Positions 1 to 9,953 of a stretch of DNA of 64,000 nucleotides are shown here, piece after piece. The notes under the pieces are model-generated. The model had not been told where the DNA came from and ran no database searches. It saw only the letters and a list, made by a program, of their open reading frames with translations. The stretch covers positions 157,553,545-157,617,544 of the forward strand of contig CM043950.1 of NCBI GenBank assembly GCA_014529385.2, written 5' to 3'. This DNA comes from Adiantum capillus-veneris. Lineage: Eukaryota; Streptophyta; Polypodiopsida; Polypodiales; Pteridaceae. The position numbers and the translations under genes were made by a program. Numbering within the stretch: the stretch's first letter is position 1; each line of letters begins with the position of its first letter.

Positions 1-1
1 G

Positions 2-139
2 AGGCTCTCAGCAGGAGAGATCAGCTTGGCTTATGTGCCAACACAGGACAACCTTGCAGATCTTTTCACAAAGGCATTGTCTCATGAGAAGTTTGAAGCT
101 TTCCGCAAAGCTTTGGGCTTACTCCCCTTTGTGGAGTGA
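2..139 (+). CDS. Copia polyprotein, C-terminal end of RNase H (partial)
   Basis: Reading from base 2, the frame encodes the typical last stretch of a plant Ty1/copia RNase H. A YVPTQDNLADLFTKAL block is followed by a short HEKFEAFRKALGLL-like tail and a TGA stop about 75 bases before the LTR. This block is conserved in plant copia polyproteins and lies just after the last RNase H catalytic residues. The 5' part is missing because the window starts here. No break is seen in the visible part. A frame starting at base 33 is a shadow. Confidence 0.88.
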   Translation, partial: RLSAGEISLAYVPTQDNLADLFTKALSHEKFEAFRKALGLLPFVE

Positions 140-214
140 TCCTGTCCTTAGGGCATGGCACTTCCCTTTACTCATGTGCCAGCTCTTGTTCACCGCATCA
201 CTCCAGGGGGGATT

Positions 215-441
215 TGTTACCATATACATGTGGTAGTGATGTGTGTGAAAACACTAGGATCGTCGGGGCATTTTTTCCCTCTTTAGGAGGTTTTTTCCCC
301 CGTGCATTGTATATATGCCCATCACTCTAGGGCTATCTATCTTTCCATTGCACACTGAGTAACACACTCTCTATTGTGTGCCTTGAGCTTCCTTCGTCTT
401 CTCCAAGCTGTGTGTGTTTCTCTACAACCCTAATTCCAACA
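215..441 (+). repeat. Copia family E LTR (3' LTR, 227 bp)
   Basis: It starts TGTTACCATATACATG and ends CCAACA, the usual TG...CA termini. A purine run precedes it. It is near-identical by eye to 60411-60634. A TATATAT run at 310-316 is a plausible TATA box. The five bases after it, AAAAG (442-446), are the expected target duplication, but the other flank is not in the window. Confidence 0.88.
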
Positions 442-588
442 AAAAGTTCAATTATATCTTATTATTTATGGTAAATAGCTACACACACATCCTATACACA
501 AGGTTTTTTCTTTTTATAGAAAAATCGGGATGCTGGCTTTGGAACTAATTTTGAAACTTAGCTCTAAGATTGACCCACAGTCTATAAT
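442..588 (+). repeat. Tail of a Penelope-associated repeat unit
   Basis: The start of this stretch (TTCAATTATATCTTATTATT, then a short CA-rich run) matches the ends of the repeat units at about 27262-27310 and 29279-29330. It is therefore a further copy of that tail, whose upstream part was separated by the copia insertion. The remainder to 588 shows no ORF and ends in the ATAAT duplicated by element A. Confidence 0.6.
584..588. repeat. Target-site duplication of element A (left)
   Basis: ATAAT precedes the left LTR and recurs at 10877-10881 directly after the right LTR. A 5 bp duplication is normal for LTR retrotransposons and shows that both ends belong to one insertion. Confidence 0.9.
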
Positions 589-1515
589 TGTTAATTGAGT
601 CAACGTCAGGTAATAGAAGTTGCTAAAGACCGAAGACGTACGAATGCACATCGAAGATCAAAGTGAAGAAGCAGTAAAGATTGGAGTTAGACATTTTCCA
701 CGTTTTTTCAAAATAGTCACGTATTGTAAATTCCCAATTTATTTCAAGCCATTGTAATATTTTAATGTATTACGGGCTCAGTGGGAGTTCCAAGATGTAA
801 AGAACATGTCAGTTACTGTACCTAGGTTGCAGATACAATAAGTGGTGGAGCCCTAAAGGCCTAGGGCGCCCGGACATTGCACATTTTTACCCTAGGTACA
901 TAAGGTAGTGAGTAAAAGAAATCAGGGTACCCAAGCTTATTTGTCGAGAGCACTCTTTGGTGAAAGCTCTTGAGGTGTGTGGCTATGGATTCCTTGAGCT
1001 TTTCCTTGCTCATGAGACTTGATTAACACTAATCAATAATTCATTCTCTTTCACTATGCCTCTCTCATGCTTCTTATGATTGCCTATCATGTTTAGGATC
1101 ACTAGATCTTAACTAATTAGTGATAAATCCCTCTCTAATCTTGTGTGATTGCTCTCTCTTGCTTGTGTGTGCATGTAGGTTTGATTGGAGTGTGGTGCTC
1201 GATAGATCTATGTGTGTGTGTGTGCTTGCCATTAGTGTGTTGCATGATAGGATTAGTGTTGTGCGCGTCTTGCAATCTTAGTGTGTGTGATTGGGTTGAA
1301 TAGAGGTGAAGAGAAGTGGATGTGGAGATCGCCCTTCATTGCGGCTTAGCTCCTCCATAGGTCGAGAAGCTCACCTCGTAGAGTTAACCATTTGTGTTGC
1401 CACAATTAGCTCACTAACCATGTGAGTGTTTCCATGCCCTAGCCGGGTAGCTCATCCCTTTGGATTGATAATTTTGTTGGTCATTGGAGCTATTGCAACG
1501 ATGGAACCCCCAACA
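589..1515 (+). repeat. Element A 5' LTR
   Basis: Begins TGTTAATTGAGTCAACG and ends CCCCCAACA. It matches 9954-10876 throughout with scattered substitutions. It contains GTGTGTG-rich stretches around 1210-1290 and no ORF of note. Confidence 0.93.
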
Positions 1516-1540
1516 TTTGGCACCGTTGCCAGGGACGATG
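1516..1540 (+). promoter_or_regulatory. Primer binding site of element A (Tat/Athila type)
   Basis: Directly after the LTR comes TTTGGCACCGTTGCCAGGGA. Plant Athila and Tat/Ogre elements carry TGGCGCCGTTGCCGGGGA at this place, used with a tRNA-Asp primer. The copy here differs at two or three positions. This fixes the orientation and suggests that the parent lineage was Athila/Tat-like. Confidence 0.8.
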
Positions 1541-3328
1541 GCGTACGCTAGTGTAATTGTGGCATAATCGAATGCGTTCCCTCACTAATTTCACTAGTCT
1601 GTTTATGTTTTTGTGGATTTTGAATGTGTGTGCATGAAGCAATGTGTTCATAATTTCCTAATGTGTAACCGTATCTTGCCAATTGTGTGTTTACACACTC
1701 TAATTCTCACTAGCCCCTTGCTAATTTCACTATTTTTTAATAACTTACTAATTTGCTACGAAGGATTGGAGCATTCAACCATTCAATTGATCTTCAATGA
1801 AAAGGTAATTAAAGTGGTATCTCAACCTCCGTAGAATCTAAGGATGTGTAAAATTGTGTACAGATCCCACCATGATGCAATGTAATGCTATGCAATGTTG
1901 ATGTTATGGATAGAAAATTTTGCGATTATTCATTTTCATGCCGTCGTAATGCAAAATTTTTAAAGATTTGGTGGTGCATGAATTTGACAAGTTTCAACTG
2001 CTAATTGGTGATTGTGTGTTGCTAATTGGGTGCTTAATTGAGTTAATTGCATGCTTGGATGGTCTTCAAGTGTGTGTGCACTAAAATCAAGTGTGTGTGC
2101 ATTCTAATTGAGTGTGTGTATGCTAATTATAGGTGTGTGTACACTATTTTGCCCATGTTTGTGCACCTAAAATTCAATGTGTGCATTATGATTTTTCAAT
2201 TATGATGATTGATTTATGTTGTGCTCATGTCCACCAATGATTTTGTTAACCCTTTTGTGTGCGCACCTAAAGATTGGTAAAAACTGTCAATTTTTTAGTG
2301 TGTGTGCCTAAAAAGTGTTTAATTTGCATGATTGATTAATTAATGTGTGTAATGATTAATTTCTGTGTTTTTGTGCTCAAAATAGGAATTTACACATTTC
2401 AATTGCGTCAATTTTTGACCTAATTTTGTCGATAGTTTTGCCGGTTTAATTGCCTAGCCTTGATTTTATTGATGAAACTGTTTGGCAATTGAATCGATGT
2501 GATTTTTGAAATTTTATTTGTCTATACTATTCCCAATGTGTGGAGAATTTTTAAAATTTTTTTGGGTATTTTTTGAATAATTTTTAAAATTTTTTGAATA
2601 ATTTTTGCTAATTTTTGTATATTTTATTCGCTTAATTACATAATAATTTGATATTTTGCGATCTTTACGAGCTGTTTTGAATGTGTGTTAATGGATTTAT
2701 TTCGAGCACATTTGGGCTTTCATTTGCCAAATTTTGAGCGTTTTGCTATTTTCGGGGATCGGTTGATGATTTTGTCGAATTTGGCATTTTCGATAAAAAC
2801 TGCTATTTTTGGTGTTCTTGTGCGTGTTGCTTTGATTGTGATTGGCAATGATTTTCTAAGATTCCGGGAAATTTTTGGACTTTTATGGTGACTTTTTGGA
2901 TATTTGGGTGAATTTTAGCGATTTCGGCCTTTTCTTGGTATTTTTGGACGTTTGGAAATAATAAATTGACTGGTTCAAGTTGCGACGCACGGGCCTTTCG
3001 ATGCAAAACATTCTCCACGGCGGATAGATCTTTGCGGTCTACTAGGATAATTTCCGCTTACATTAAAATTCTCTTCTTCTTCTTTCCTTTCCGTGTAAAC
3101 CCACCCACACCCACTCTCTCTCTCTCTTCTCTTACTTTGCAAAAGCAAGATTATTTGCTCTCTCTCTCTCTCTCTCTCTCTCTCTAACTCCATCTCCCCT
3201 TCTCCCACAAGTCACGATTATTTAGACTCTCTCACTAACTCCCTCTCTCTTCCCACTCTCCAACTCACTCTCTCTCCTCGCTACACGCCAAACCCCGCCC
3301 GCCTGTCCCGCTGTCAGCAAGCGCGCAC

Positions 3329-3367
<39 letters not shown>

Positions 3368-4440
3368 GACGCTCTCTCTCCTCTGCATTGCGAAGCCATC
3401 GCATCTCTCTCTCTCTCTCTCTCTCTCCTCTGTGCGTGTAATCGGGTTGCCTTCTCCTTGTACCTCCGCAATCAACGCTTACAAATGCAGCCCACGTGCA
3501 GTCTCTCTTAACTCTCTCTCTTCCGTTGTCTCCCACACACACACATGCGTGAACGCACCTCTACACACACACACACACTTCATTAACCTACAAGAAGAGA
3601 CACAAAAGAAAAAAAAGGGGGACCTTTCTTCCGTTGCTTGGTGGAGCCTTTTTTCTTTTTCCTTTTTTTTTTGTATCATTGACTTTTTATTGTATTCATT
3701 TCATTGCAATTCAATTTCATTTTTGTTTCTCTCACTTTCATTCATTTAGTTGTAGATTAGTCAAAATAAAAATCACATAGAAAATCATAAAAAAATAAAA
3801 TATTCCACAAAAAATCACCAAAATAGTAAAAAACTCAAAAAATTCATTAAAAAATCCAAAATTGATCGGAAAAAATTCCAAAAAATTGTAAAAATCATTA
3901 AAAAAATTTAAAATAAAAAAAATAATTTTTGTTTACAAAATTTCCAAAAAAATAAATAAAATAAAATAAAATTCAATTTTTTAAATAAAAAATCATAATA
4001 TTACAAAAAAATTTAAAAATTCAAAGTTTCGCCAAAAAAAAAAAATAAAAGAAAGTGGTCAAAAGTGCCAGGAAAAGCCAAAAAAACCCAGAGCAGCAAA
4101 AAAATCACACGCCGTGCAAATCAAAAGCAAAAAGCAAAGTCGAAAAGTGCACCACACACCGAGCAAACACCGCAAACTGAGCACACCGCGTAAAGTGAAG
4201 TAGAAGATCAACCGAAAAAAACGAGCAAAAAGATCAACTCTAAGCAGTGGAGCGTCAGGAAAATAAATTTCAAAATTTTGCATGCGAGAAACGAGCAGGT
4301 GCAAGTGTAGCAGTGCAAATTAGATTCCAATCGGACGAACAGGGGCACAACTCGCATATGATTGCAGATTAGGCTAGTACGAGCAGCAGAGATTTTGCTA
4401 ATCAACACCTAAAAGTGCTAGGTGACAGTTTTTACAAAAC
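1541..4440 (+). other. Element A leader region with strand-composition blocks
   Basis: About 2.9 kb without a convincing gene. The plus strand changes character in blocks. From 1560 to 2950 it is T- and G-rich with many GTGTGTGxG words. From 3050 to 3740 it is C/T-rich with CT and AC microsatellites. From 3750 to 4060 it is very A-rich, and from 4060 to 4440 A-rich with some C and G. ORFs across the CT/AC part are low-complexity artefacts. The T-rich and A-rich blocks could pair in the RNA. Confidence 0.7.
3116..3426. repeat. CT and AC microsatellites in the element A leader
   Basis: CT runs at about 3116-3135, 3159-3185 and 3402-3427, and an AC run at about 3331-3363. Predicted proteins here on both strands are dipeptide repeats and are not genes. 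Confidence 0.9.
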
Positions 4441-4448
4441 CGGTCGAC

Positions 4449-5172
4449 ATGGACTCAAATCGAGTCGAGAATTCAAATACAGCAGAGCAAGCTAGTAGCA
4501 GTGGCAACATCAGTACAACCGCAACATAGAAGATTCTGCAGCTATATGGCTACAATGTGGATAAATTTTTGTACACAGATACAGAAGGTCATAGATATCT
4601 TATGAGCAGCAAAAGCAGCACAGGAGCCAAGATCCTATTGATCATAGTAAAGCTAGATTTAGAAAACTCCCAGATGTTCACAGGCTTCAGTGGAGCCAGG
4701 TATTGCAAGCTCAAAGATGAAGTGCAGATAAAAGTTCAGAAAATCAACCCAAGTGGTTATCTATAAATTTGCAAAAGCCAGCAAAGCATCCATTTAGTGC
4801 ATATGCAATCAAGGTCATTGTACATGGATTACAGTGGTCAAATCTATAATCGAGAACCAGAATTGCAAGATCCAACAGATCAACCAAATTGAAGCAAGTT
4901 TAATGGGAGAACCAAGCCAAAGACAGTACAAAGGTCAAGATGGAGTAATCGACAGCTTGATGCTCAGTGTTTTAAAAGAAAATGCCAACAAGTTGGCCAG
5001 CACAGAAGCTGAAGCTTCTCGTCTAGAGCTTGACATGACAAATCCAATTGAAATACCACCAGTCATGGCGTATTGCTTAGATTGTGGACAAAAAGGTGGA
5101 CATTTTTCTGAAGATTGTCCAAGAAATCCAGACAACACGGATGCATCGTGTGCCGACAAGCAAGGCACATAG
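4449..5172 (+). pseudogene. Element A gag-like region, N-terminal part with zinc knuckle
   Basis: An ATG at 4449 opens a 26-codon frame (MDSNRVENSN...), and the reading continues past in-frame stops and a frame change. The coding-like text includes a segment at 4570-4605 reading FLYTDTEGHRYLM and another at 4815-4850 reading LYMDYSGQIYN. A frame over 4834-5172 ends in CLDCGQKGGHFSEDC, which has CX2CX5HX4C spacing. Retroviral-type gag knuckles are CX2CX4HX4C, so this one has one extra residue in the second loop. The knuckle supports a nucleic-acid-binding gag role. No standard retrotransposon gag core is recognisable. The frame is broken, so it is called a pseudogene, and its start is uncertain. 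Confidence 0.6.
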
Positions 5173-5223
5173 CAAAATGGAAACGCGAAACTCGATGTAA
5201 GTGCATTTAGCTCGTCCCTCTTA

Positions 5224-6516
5224 ATGCAATCGGACGATTTTGCATTACCATTAAAAGCACTAATAAAAACACTGCAAGTTCAAAATCAGCATAAAGATCC
5301 ACAGACACCTGAAAAGCTTAAAATAGATTCTTTGAACAACAATTCTTGCATGAATTTAGTAAAGGTGTCGAGATATCACCAAAGGTTGAAAAGACTATTA
5401 GGTTTGCAAATGATTCTGCATCCATTGCCACAAGTGTGCAATCATTCACGAGTCTAAGGGACACATCAAACAGACTGATGTTAGCTTTATATGGTACACA
5501 TAATTCATATGCACACTGTGTAGACCGAAACGGGAAACTATACAAAAAGGATCAACCAGTGTTTGAACGGCCCACATACCAACTCATAGAAGTGCGTCTA
5601 GTGATAGATAAAAAAGGATGGTTCATTTCAGAGGAAAGAATCTATCATAGCCCATCCTCTCTAGAGCCTAGAAACTGAGTGAACCTAGAAATTTGTTCAG
5701 AGCCAAACTCTCCTCCATCAGAAATTAAGCTTCGACGTTGTGACCAAACGAGCACATACTTTGACCAAAACAGTCATAGATATAAACAAGACTTTAGCAT
5801 CTATGATGCCTTGGGTCCTGAAACCAAAGAAGCTCATATCATAGGAGACCCATGGGATAGACAATATCAGGGCAAAGATAATGCTATCTACAGCTTGACT
5901 TGGGGAATAACTTGTCATGTTTCATAGAGATACATAGGAAACTATGCAGATGCCAAATATCAAAAGTGCTACCCAAAGTGTATCTTCACAGTCCCAAAAG
6001 GTGATACTGAACCAGAGCGAAACAATTTTGAACTCTTACAATGAAGCAGGCTATAGAGAGCACCCTAGGAAGGGGGGAGCTACAAATCCATCAACATCAG
6101 CTCTATTACCAGGAAACGCTACACCACTTAGAAGCCTTAGAGCCTCTAGCCAACAAACCCCTTCAAAGCAGAAACAATTGAAAGATCATATGGTTGTTGG
6201 AAGTTTCCAATTGACCCACATTCCATCAGAATTTGCAGACAAATGCTTATATGAAGAGCATCAAGGACAGAAGTTTCAGCTAATCTCCACAAATCAAAGT
6301 CAAAAACCGACAAATCCAATAGTGTTCAAACTATTACATGTGACCAATCTCACATATGCATATGAAGATGCACATGGTAACGAATATGAGCAAGGTCATG
6401 ATCTTGTACAAACCCACACGGATGGCCCTACTGAAGTCAAAGACTATTTAAAGATGATGCAAAGCCTCAAGCTACCAGAACAGGTGATAGAAAAGTCAAA
6501 GTCAATGGGGGGCTAA
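5224..6516 (+). pseudogene. Element A gag-like region, repeat-motif part
   Basis: Coding-like text runs through 5346-5678, 5679-5927 and 5944-6516 with stops between the pieces and a frame shift near 5940. A motif of the form Y/F-x-D/E-x2-G/S-x2-Y/F recurs: around 5508-5545 (CVDRNGKLY), 5755-5785 (YFDQNSHRY), 6243-6276 (LYEEHQGQKF) and 6355-6388 (YEDAHGNEY). A second word, Q-Y-x-G-x-D followed by I-x-SL, occurs near 4927-4960 and 5860-5900. These repeats suggest that the protein grew by duplication of short modules. I do not recognise a known domain. The composition is hydrophilic and Q/K/E/S-rich, as in gag proteins. Confidence 0.55.
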
Positions 6517-6586
6517 AGTCCAGAAAGCTACAAAAAGGTCACCACCAAAATCTCCTCCAAAGAGATAGATTCTGCCAGAAAATACA

Positions 6587-7429
6587 ATGGATCTATTAAG
6601 GTCAAAGGTTACTCAGATGCAGGCAGACAATGCTCAACAATTGCAAAAAAGTGCACTATCACAGTCATACGAGTCAACATCGATTGAAACAGGTGGTCAA
6701 ATTAAAGAAAATGCAGATAAAGCTAAACCAAAGGACACTGCCACAACAAAAGCAACCAATAGAGAAACAAATCCTGAGACGATCAAGTGCAACATAATTG
6801 GTGAAAATGAAGAAAAACTGTCAAGAGAAGTAAAGCTGGATTTTCAGTTAGACAAGAACCTCATGTCTTTTCGCACTTGGAAAAGATGTGGCCAACCACA
6901 GCTAGAAGATGCTCTTGAATTTGTGAGTATATCTAGAGATAAACCAGCAGAATACTGGGGAATCATCTCCACCACCATTGAAGAAAGTCCACAGATCATC
7001 AAAGCTCAATTCCATATGATCACAACAAAAGATTTTCTAGACAACATCATAATGGGAAGGCCAATGGCCCAGAAGATGTTAGAGATACAAAATGTAAACA
7101 GGATGATGCAGTCATCACAGACACCAGACCAAAACTGGTCACCCATGGACGACAGCACAAAGTCCTCAAGCACAATTAGAATGGAGACTGATATCAAAGC
7201 AGATCTTATGGAAGATGATTCATCTCCATTGAACAGAATTTCAGAAGAGCTTAAAGCAAATCAGGCAATAACAAGTGCAAATCAAACAGAACAAAAAGCA
7301 ACCACGAAAGCTATTGAGCAGAGAATTCCATCAAAGCCAGAAGTTAAGAAGAACGGGGTTACAGACAACCAAGAAGCAATAGGAAGTCCAAAGATCAATC
7401 AGATAGTGCATTCAAATCAATTGTTGTAA
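6587..7429 (+). CDS. Element A hydrophilic gag-like ORF, 280 aa
   Basis: This is the longest uninterrupted frame of the element. It opens MDLLRSKVTQMQADNAQQLQ and is rich in Gln, Lys, Glu, Thr and Ser. Its middle (about residues 70-170) is more structured, with Trp, Phe and hydrophobic positions, for example FRTWKRCGQPQLEDALEF. The remainder is disordered-looking. No catalytic motif, zinc finger or membrane segment is visible. It lies in a different frame from the pieces on both sides, so it may once have been part of a single longer protein. Function is unknown. A structural role in the particle is inferred only from its position between LTRs. Confidence 0.5.
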   Translation: MDLLRSKVTQMQADNAQQLQKSALSQSYESTSIETGGQIKENADKAKPKDTATTKATNRETNPETIKCNIIGENEEKLSREVKLDFQLDKNLMSFRTWKRCGQPQLEDALEFVSISRDKPAEYWGIISTTIEESPQIIKAQFHMITTKDFLDNIIMGRPMAQKMLEIQNVNRMMQSSQTPDQNWSPMDDSTKSSSTIRMETDIKADLMEDDSSPLNRISEELKANQAITSANQTEQKATTKAIEQRIPSKPEVKKNGVTDNQEAIGSPKINQIVHSNQLL

Positions 7430-7494
7430 GTCAGATTGCAACAAAAAGTCTCAAGTCACCCTCCATAGAGACACAATTACATCAAGATGAGACC

Positions 7495-8193
7495 ATGGCA
7501 AGAGCAGGACATAAATCTTCAGTAGAACCAGCAATGAGAATAGCTGTAGTTCTCAACAGTACAAAAGGAGCAAGTGTCAGATACAATGCTCTACTGGATA
7601 ACCAAGAAAAGTGCAATATGGTTTCAGAAAACATCCAGAGCATTCTAGAGATTACTGAGGACAAGCCAGGTAACAGAGAAATCATAAGTAAAGCTACAAG
7701 TAAAAAAGAAATGGTTAATACCCTTAGCATCCAAAATCATGTAGAGCAGGTAAACTTTCAGGTGAAGCCTTCAAAGGAAATGCATGCAGCTGTCATCCTT
7801 GCAGATCAATGGTTAGATCAACACAAGGCCTACAAAGAAGATAAAATGTTGATACTCTCTTTTCCAAGAGGTAGCAAGCAACAATTACATGTACTGTTAA
7901 TGCTAGATTCAGAGCTGCAGAAGTCACAAGGATCAAAGACAAATCTTACAGACAAAGGTAAAGCTAAAGTGGAACTTCCACCGATTAGCAAAGAAGACGT
8001 GATAGCATATGCCTCTACATCAAAGGACCCTTACGGATCAGCTTCTTCAAGCAAGAAAGGCTTTCAAAACTTCGAGTCAATTGCTAACCCAACTGAAACC
8101 TCTAAGGAGACACCCAGAAAAGCAAAGGTATTTCAGCCAAAGTACTCAAGAAAGCAAAGGAAAGTCAAGCAAGTGTTTGTTCCGAACAATTAG
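7495..8193 (+). CDS. Element A hydrophilic ORF, 232 aa
   Basis: This frame begins MARAGHKSSVEPAMRIAVVL and is separated from the previous ORF by a stop and about 65 bases. It is Lys/Ser/Glu-rich. A central segment (around residues 85-145) contains VILADQWLDQHKAYKEDKML and a more hydrophobic stretch. The end is strongly basic (PRKAKVFQPKYSRKQRKVKQ), suitable for RNA binding. No known domain is recognised. Just after its stop, another frame reads VNDPVWIKDKKS, which resembles the IWxPK repeats of the next ORF. Confidence 0.45.
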   Translation: MARAGHKSSVEPAMRIAVVLNSTKGASVRYNALLDNQEKCNMVSENIQSILEITEDKPGNREIISKATSKKEMVNTLSIQNHVEQVNFQVKPSKEMHAAVILADQWLDQHKAYKEDKMLILSFPRGSKQQLHVLLMLDSELQKSQGSKTNLTDKGKAKVELPPISKEDVIAYASTSKDPYGSASSSKKGFQNFESIANPTETSKETPRKAKVFQPKYSRKQRKVKQVFVPNN

Positions 8194-8252
8194 TCAAAGT
8201 CAATGATCCGGTTTGGATTAAAGACAAGAAATCAACACAGAAAGACAAACAC

Positions 8253-8942
8253 ATGGGGTGGATAGCATCACAATGGAGCTTAAAGGAACATGAGTACTAT
8301 GGAGGTAACAAACAGATATGGGTACCAAAACCTCAGGTAAGGGCATATGAAGTAACGTCAAGTCCCTCCCAAGAAAGAAGTCCCACAAGGTATCAACCTC
8401 GACAATATCATAGGATACCTAAGAAGCATGCATACAATAGAACAGTGTTTAAAGATGCTAAAGTCTACCACAACTCTAAAGAGGATACAGAAGAAAGACG
8501 GATCTCAAAGAACGTTCCTCTTGGACAAGGATTTTACAGAGTGTATACAAAGATTTGGCTACCAGTCAACCACAAGCCAATTGCAACTACACCAAACCTG
8601 CATGAAGATCTCAAGAACTCAACAAGACCTACAGCTAGGCAAAGTCAACAAAGGAGATACAAAGGTCATCAAGAGATTTGGATTCCTAAGTCTTCCAATG
8701 CTCCTATTCAAAATCCAGATGCCGATAGCCAGCAAAGGCCTTCAACAACATCAAAGACTCCTATCAACAGGCCTACTTGGAGAATCAAACAAATAATAGA
8801 GTCTTCACAGTCAAAGAAGGACAACCCAACCAATGATGCAAATTCAAAGATGATAAAACATGTATGGCAAAAGAAACCTTCAATGCCAACTTGGTCCTTC
8901 ACTTATCCTCTTTTTGAGGATTCAAGCTTACTTTTTACCTGA
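8253..8942 (+). CDS. Element A ORF with repeated IW(V/L/I)P motif, 229 aa
   Basis: The frame contains three copies of a short Trp motif: KQIWVPKPQ (about 8304-8330), TKIWLPVNH (about 8541-8570) and QEIWIPKSS (about 8665-8690). A related W-containing segment lies just upstream of the start (PVWIKDK, about 8212) and another near the end (HVWQKKPSMPTW). Each copy is preceded by a Tyr/Arg-rich stretch such as YYGGNK or RRYKGH, so the unit looks duplicated. Similar single KxIWVPK words occur after the gag zinc knuckle of some plant copia elements. That is recollection of the family and not a search result. The function is unknown. Confidence 0.5.
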   Translation: MGWIASQWSLKEHEYYGGNKQIWVPKPQVRAYEVTSSPSQERSPTRYQPRQYHRIPKKHAYNRTVFKDAKVYHNSKEDTEERRISKNVPLGQGFYRVYTKIWLPVNHKPIATTPNLHEDLKNSTRPTARQSQQRRYKGHQEIWIPKSSNAPIQNPDADSQQRPSTTSKTPINRPTWRIKQIIESSQSKKDNPTNDANSKMIKHVWQKKPSMPTWSFTYPLFEDSSLLFT

Positions 8943-9953
8943 CGAAATGTTTGTAGTAAGCTCAAGAATTTAAAAAGTCAAGTCGCCAGGGTGCAAAAAA
9001 CACTCTTTGGCATAGTCAGTGTCGGGCTGCTGAGCCATAATGAGCAAAGTATTAGTCCCAAAGCTTCAAGTCATATTAAACTCTGTGCTAAGAGTCGTAG
9101 TTATTAGGCTTACGCTCAAGCCAGAAGAGTTGAGCATATCTAAACTCATGTCGCACATGCTGGATGAGATGAGCATAAGAGTCGAAGTCTATTAACTTAC
9201 AACTGGTGGAGTGTTGTAGAATCCAACACTCACGCACAATGCACAATAAGATGAGAGCACATATCCTCGTCAACGAAAACCATTCTTAAAGGGGTGTTAG
9301 CTTGCAAAGCCATGTCATATGATTTTATAGCTACACCATCTTTCTGAATAACCCCTCAAAATCTTTCTTGCACAGCATATTGCTTCCCATGCATTTCTGT
9401 GTATGCATAAATAGGATGTCCCATCATTGGACATATGCATTAGACACTCTTTTTGCTTCCACCTATGTATGTACCTTGAGTGGACTACAACAGGCAAACC
9501 AATGTTCCATCATGCTACCCTTTCATATTTGCTGCCTTTCAATTCCACATCTATCAACAAATAATCCCTTGAGTACTTTATTAATATATTCCATGCTACA
9601 AAGTACTCCAATAATGCACGTATCCCAAAGGTAATTTTTCCCAGTGGATTTTTTTCCTTTGGTCATCCAGGTATTAGACCCTAATTTAGAACCTCATCAC
9701 TCTACTTCTCTTGTACATACTTTTCATAAATAAAAAACAGCTTCCTCATTATGCTATTACAATGGACAAATACAACATCATCTCTCATACCAGACATATT
9801 CACGCCAATGAAGATGCTGCAACAAATTGAACCTCATCAACAAATCCAACGACAAAATGAAGACAATCAACCCATCAACAACCAATCAAAACCTTCCCTT
9901 GCCTCCACGGACACCTTTCAACAGTGTCCGAGGACGGGCACGGAAGGGGGGAA
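8943..9953 (+). other. Element A 3' non-coding region with possible pol-tail remnant
   Basis: No convincing gene is present. A frame ending at about 9963 finishes CPRTGTEGGNVN, which resembles the extreme C-terminus of many plant Ty3/gypsy polyproteins (an RT...EGGND-like ending just before the polypurine tract). This may be the last trace of a deleted pol gene. A small inverted repeat (GGACAC...GTGTCC, 9908-9928) precedes the polypurine tract at about 9942-9953. Confidence 0.4.
9942..9953 (+). promoter_or_regulatory. Polypurine tract of element A
   Basis: GGAAGGGGGGAA sits immediately before the right LTR. This is the expected position of the plus-strand primer and confirms plus orientation. 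Confidence 0.85.

Larger units (their letters stand above)
1..441 (+). mobile_element. 3' end of a Ty1/copia element (family E)
   Basis: The window opens inside the last part of a copia polyprotein and continues through a polypurine tract (about 205-214) into one LTR. The same LTR is seen at 60411-60634, where it leads a plus-strand copia element, so this is a second member of that family in the same orientation. The LTR is followed directly by the AAAAG of the older repeat tail into which it inserted. The body and 5' LTR lie outside the window. Confidence 0.85.

Noticed and set aside
1613-1834. A 73-residue frame in the element A leader as a possible upstream peptide
   Set aside because: No homology, biased T/G-rich composition, and no supporting signal.
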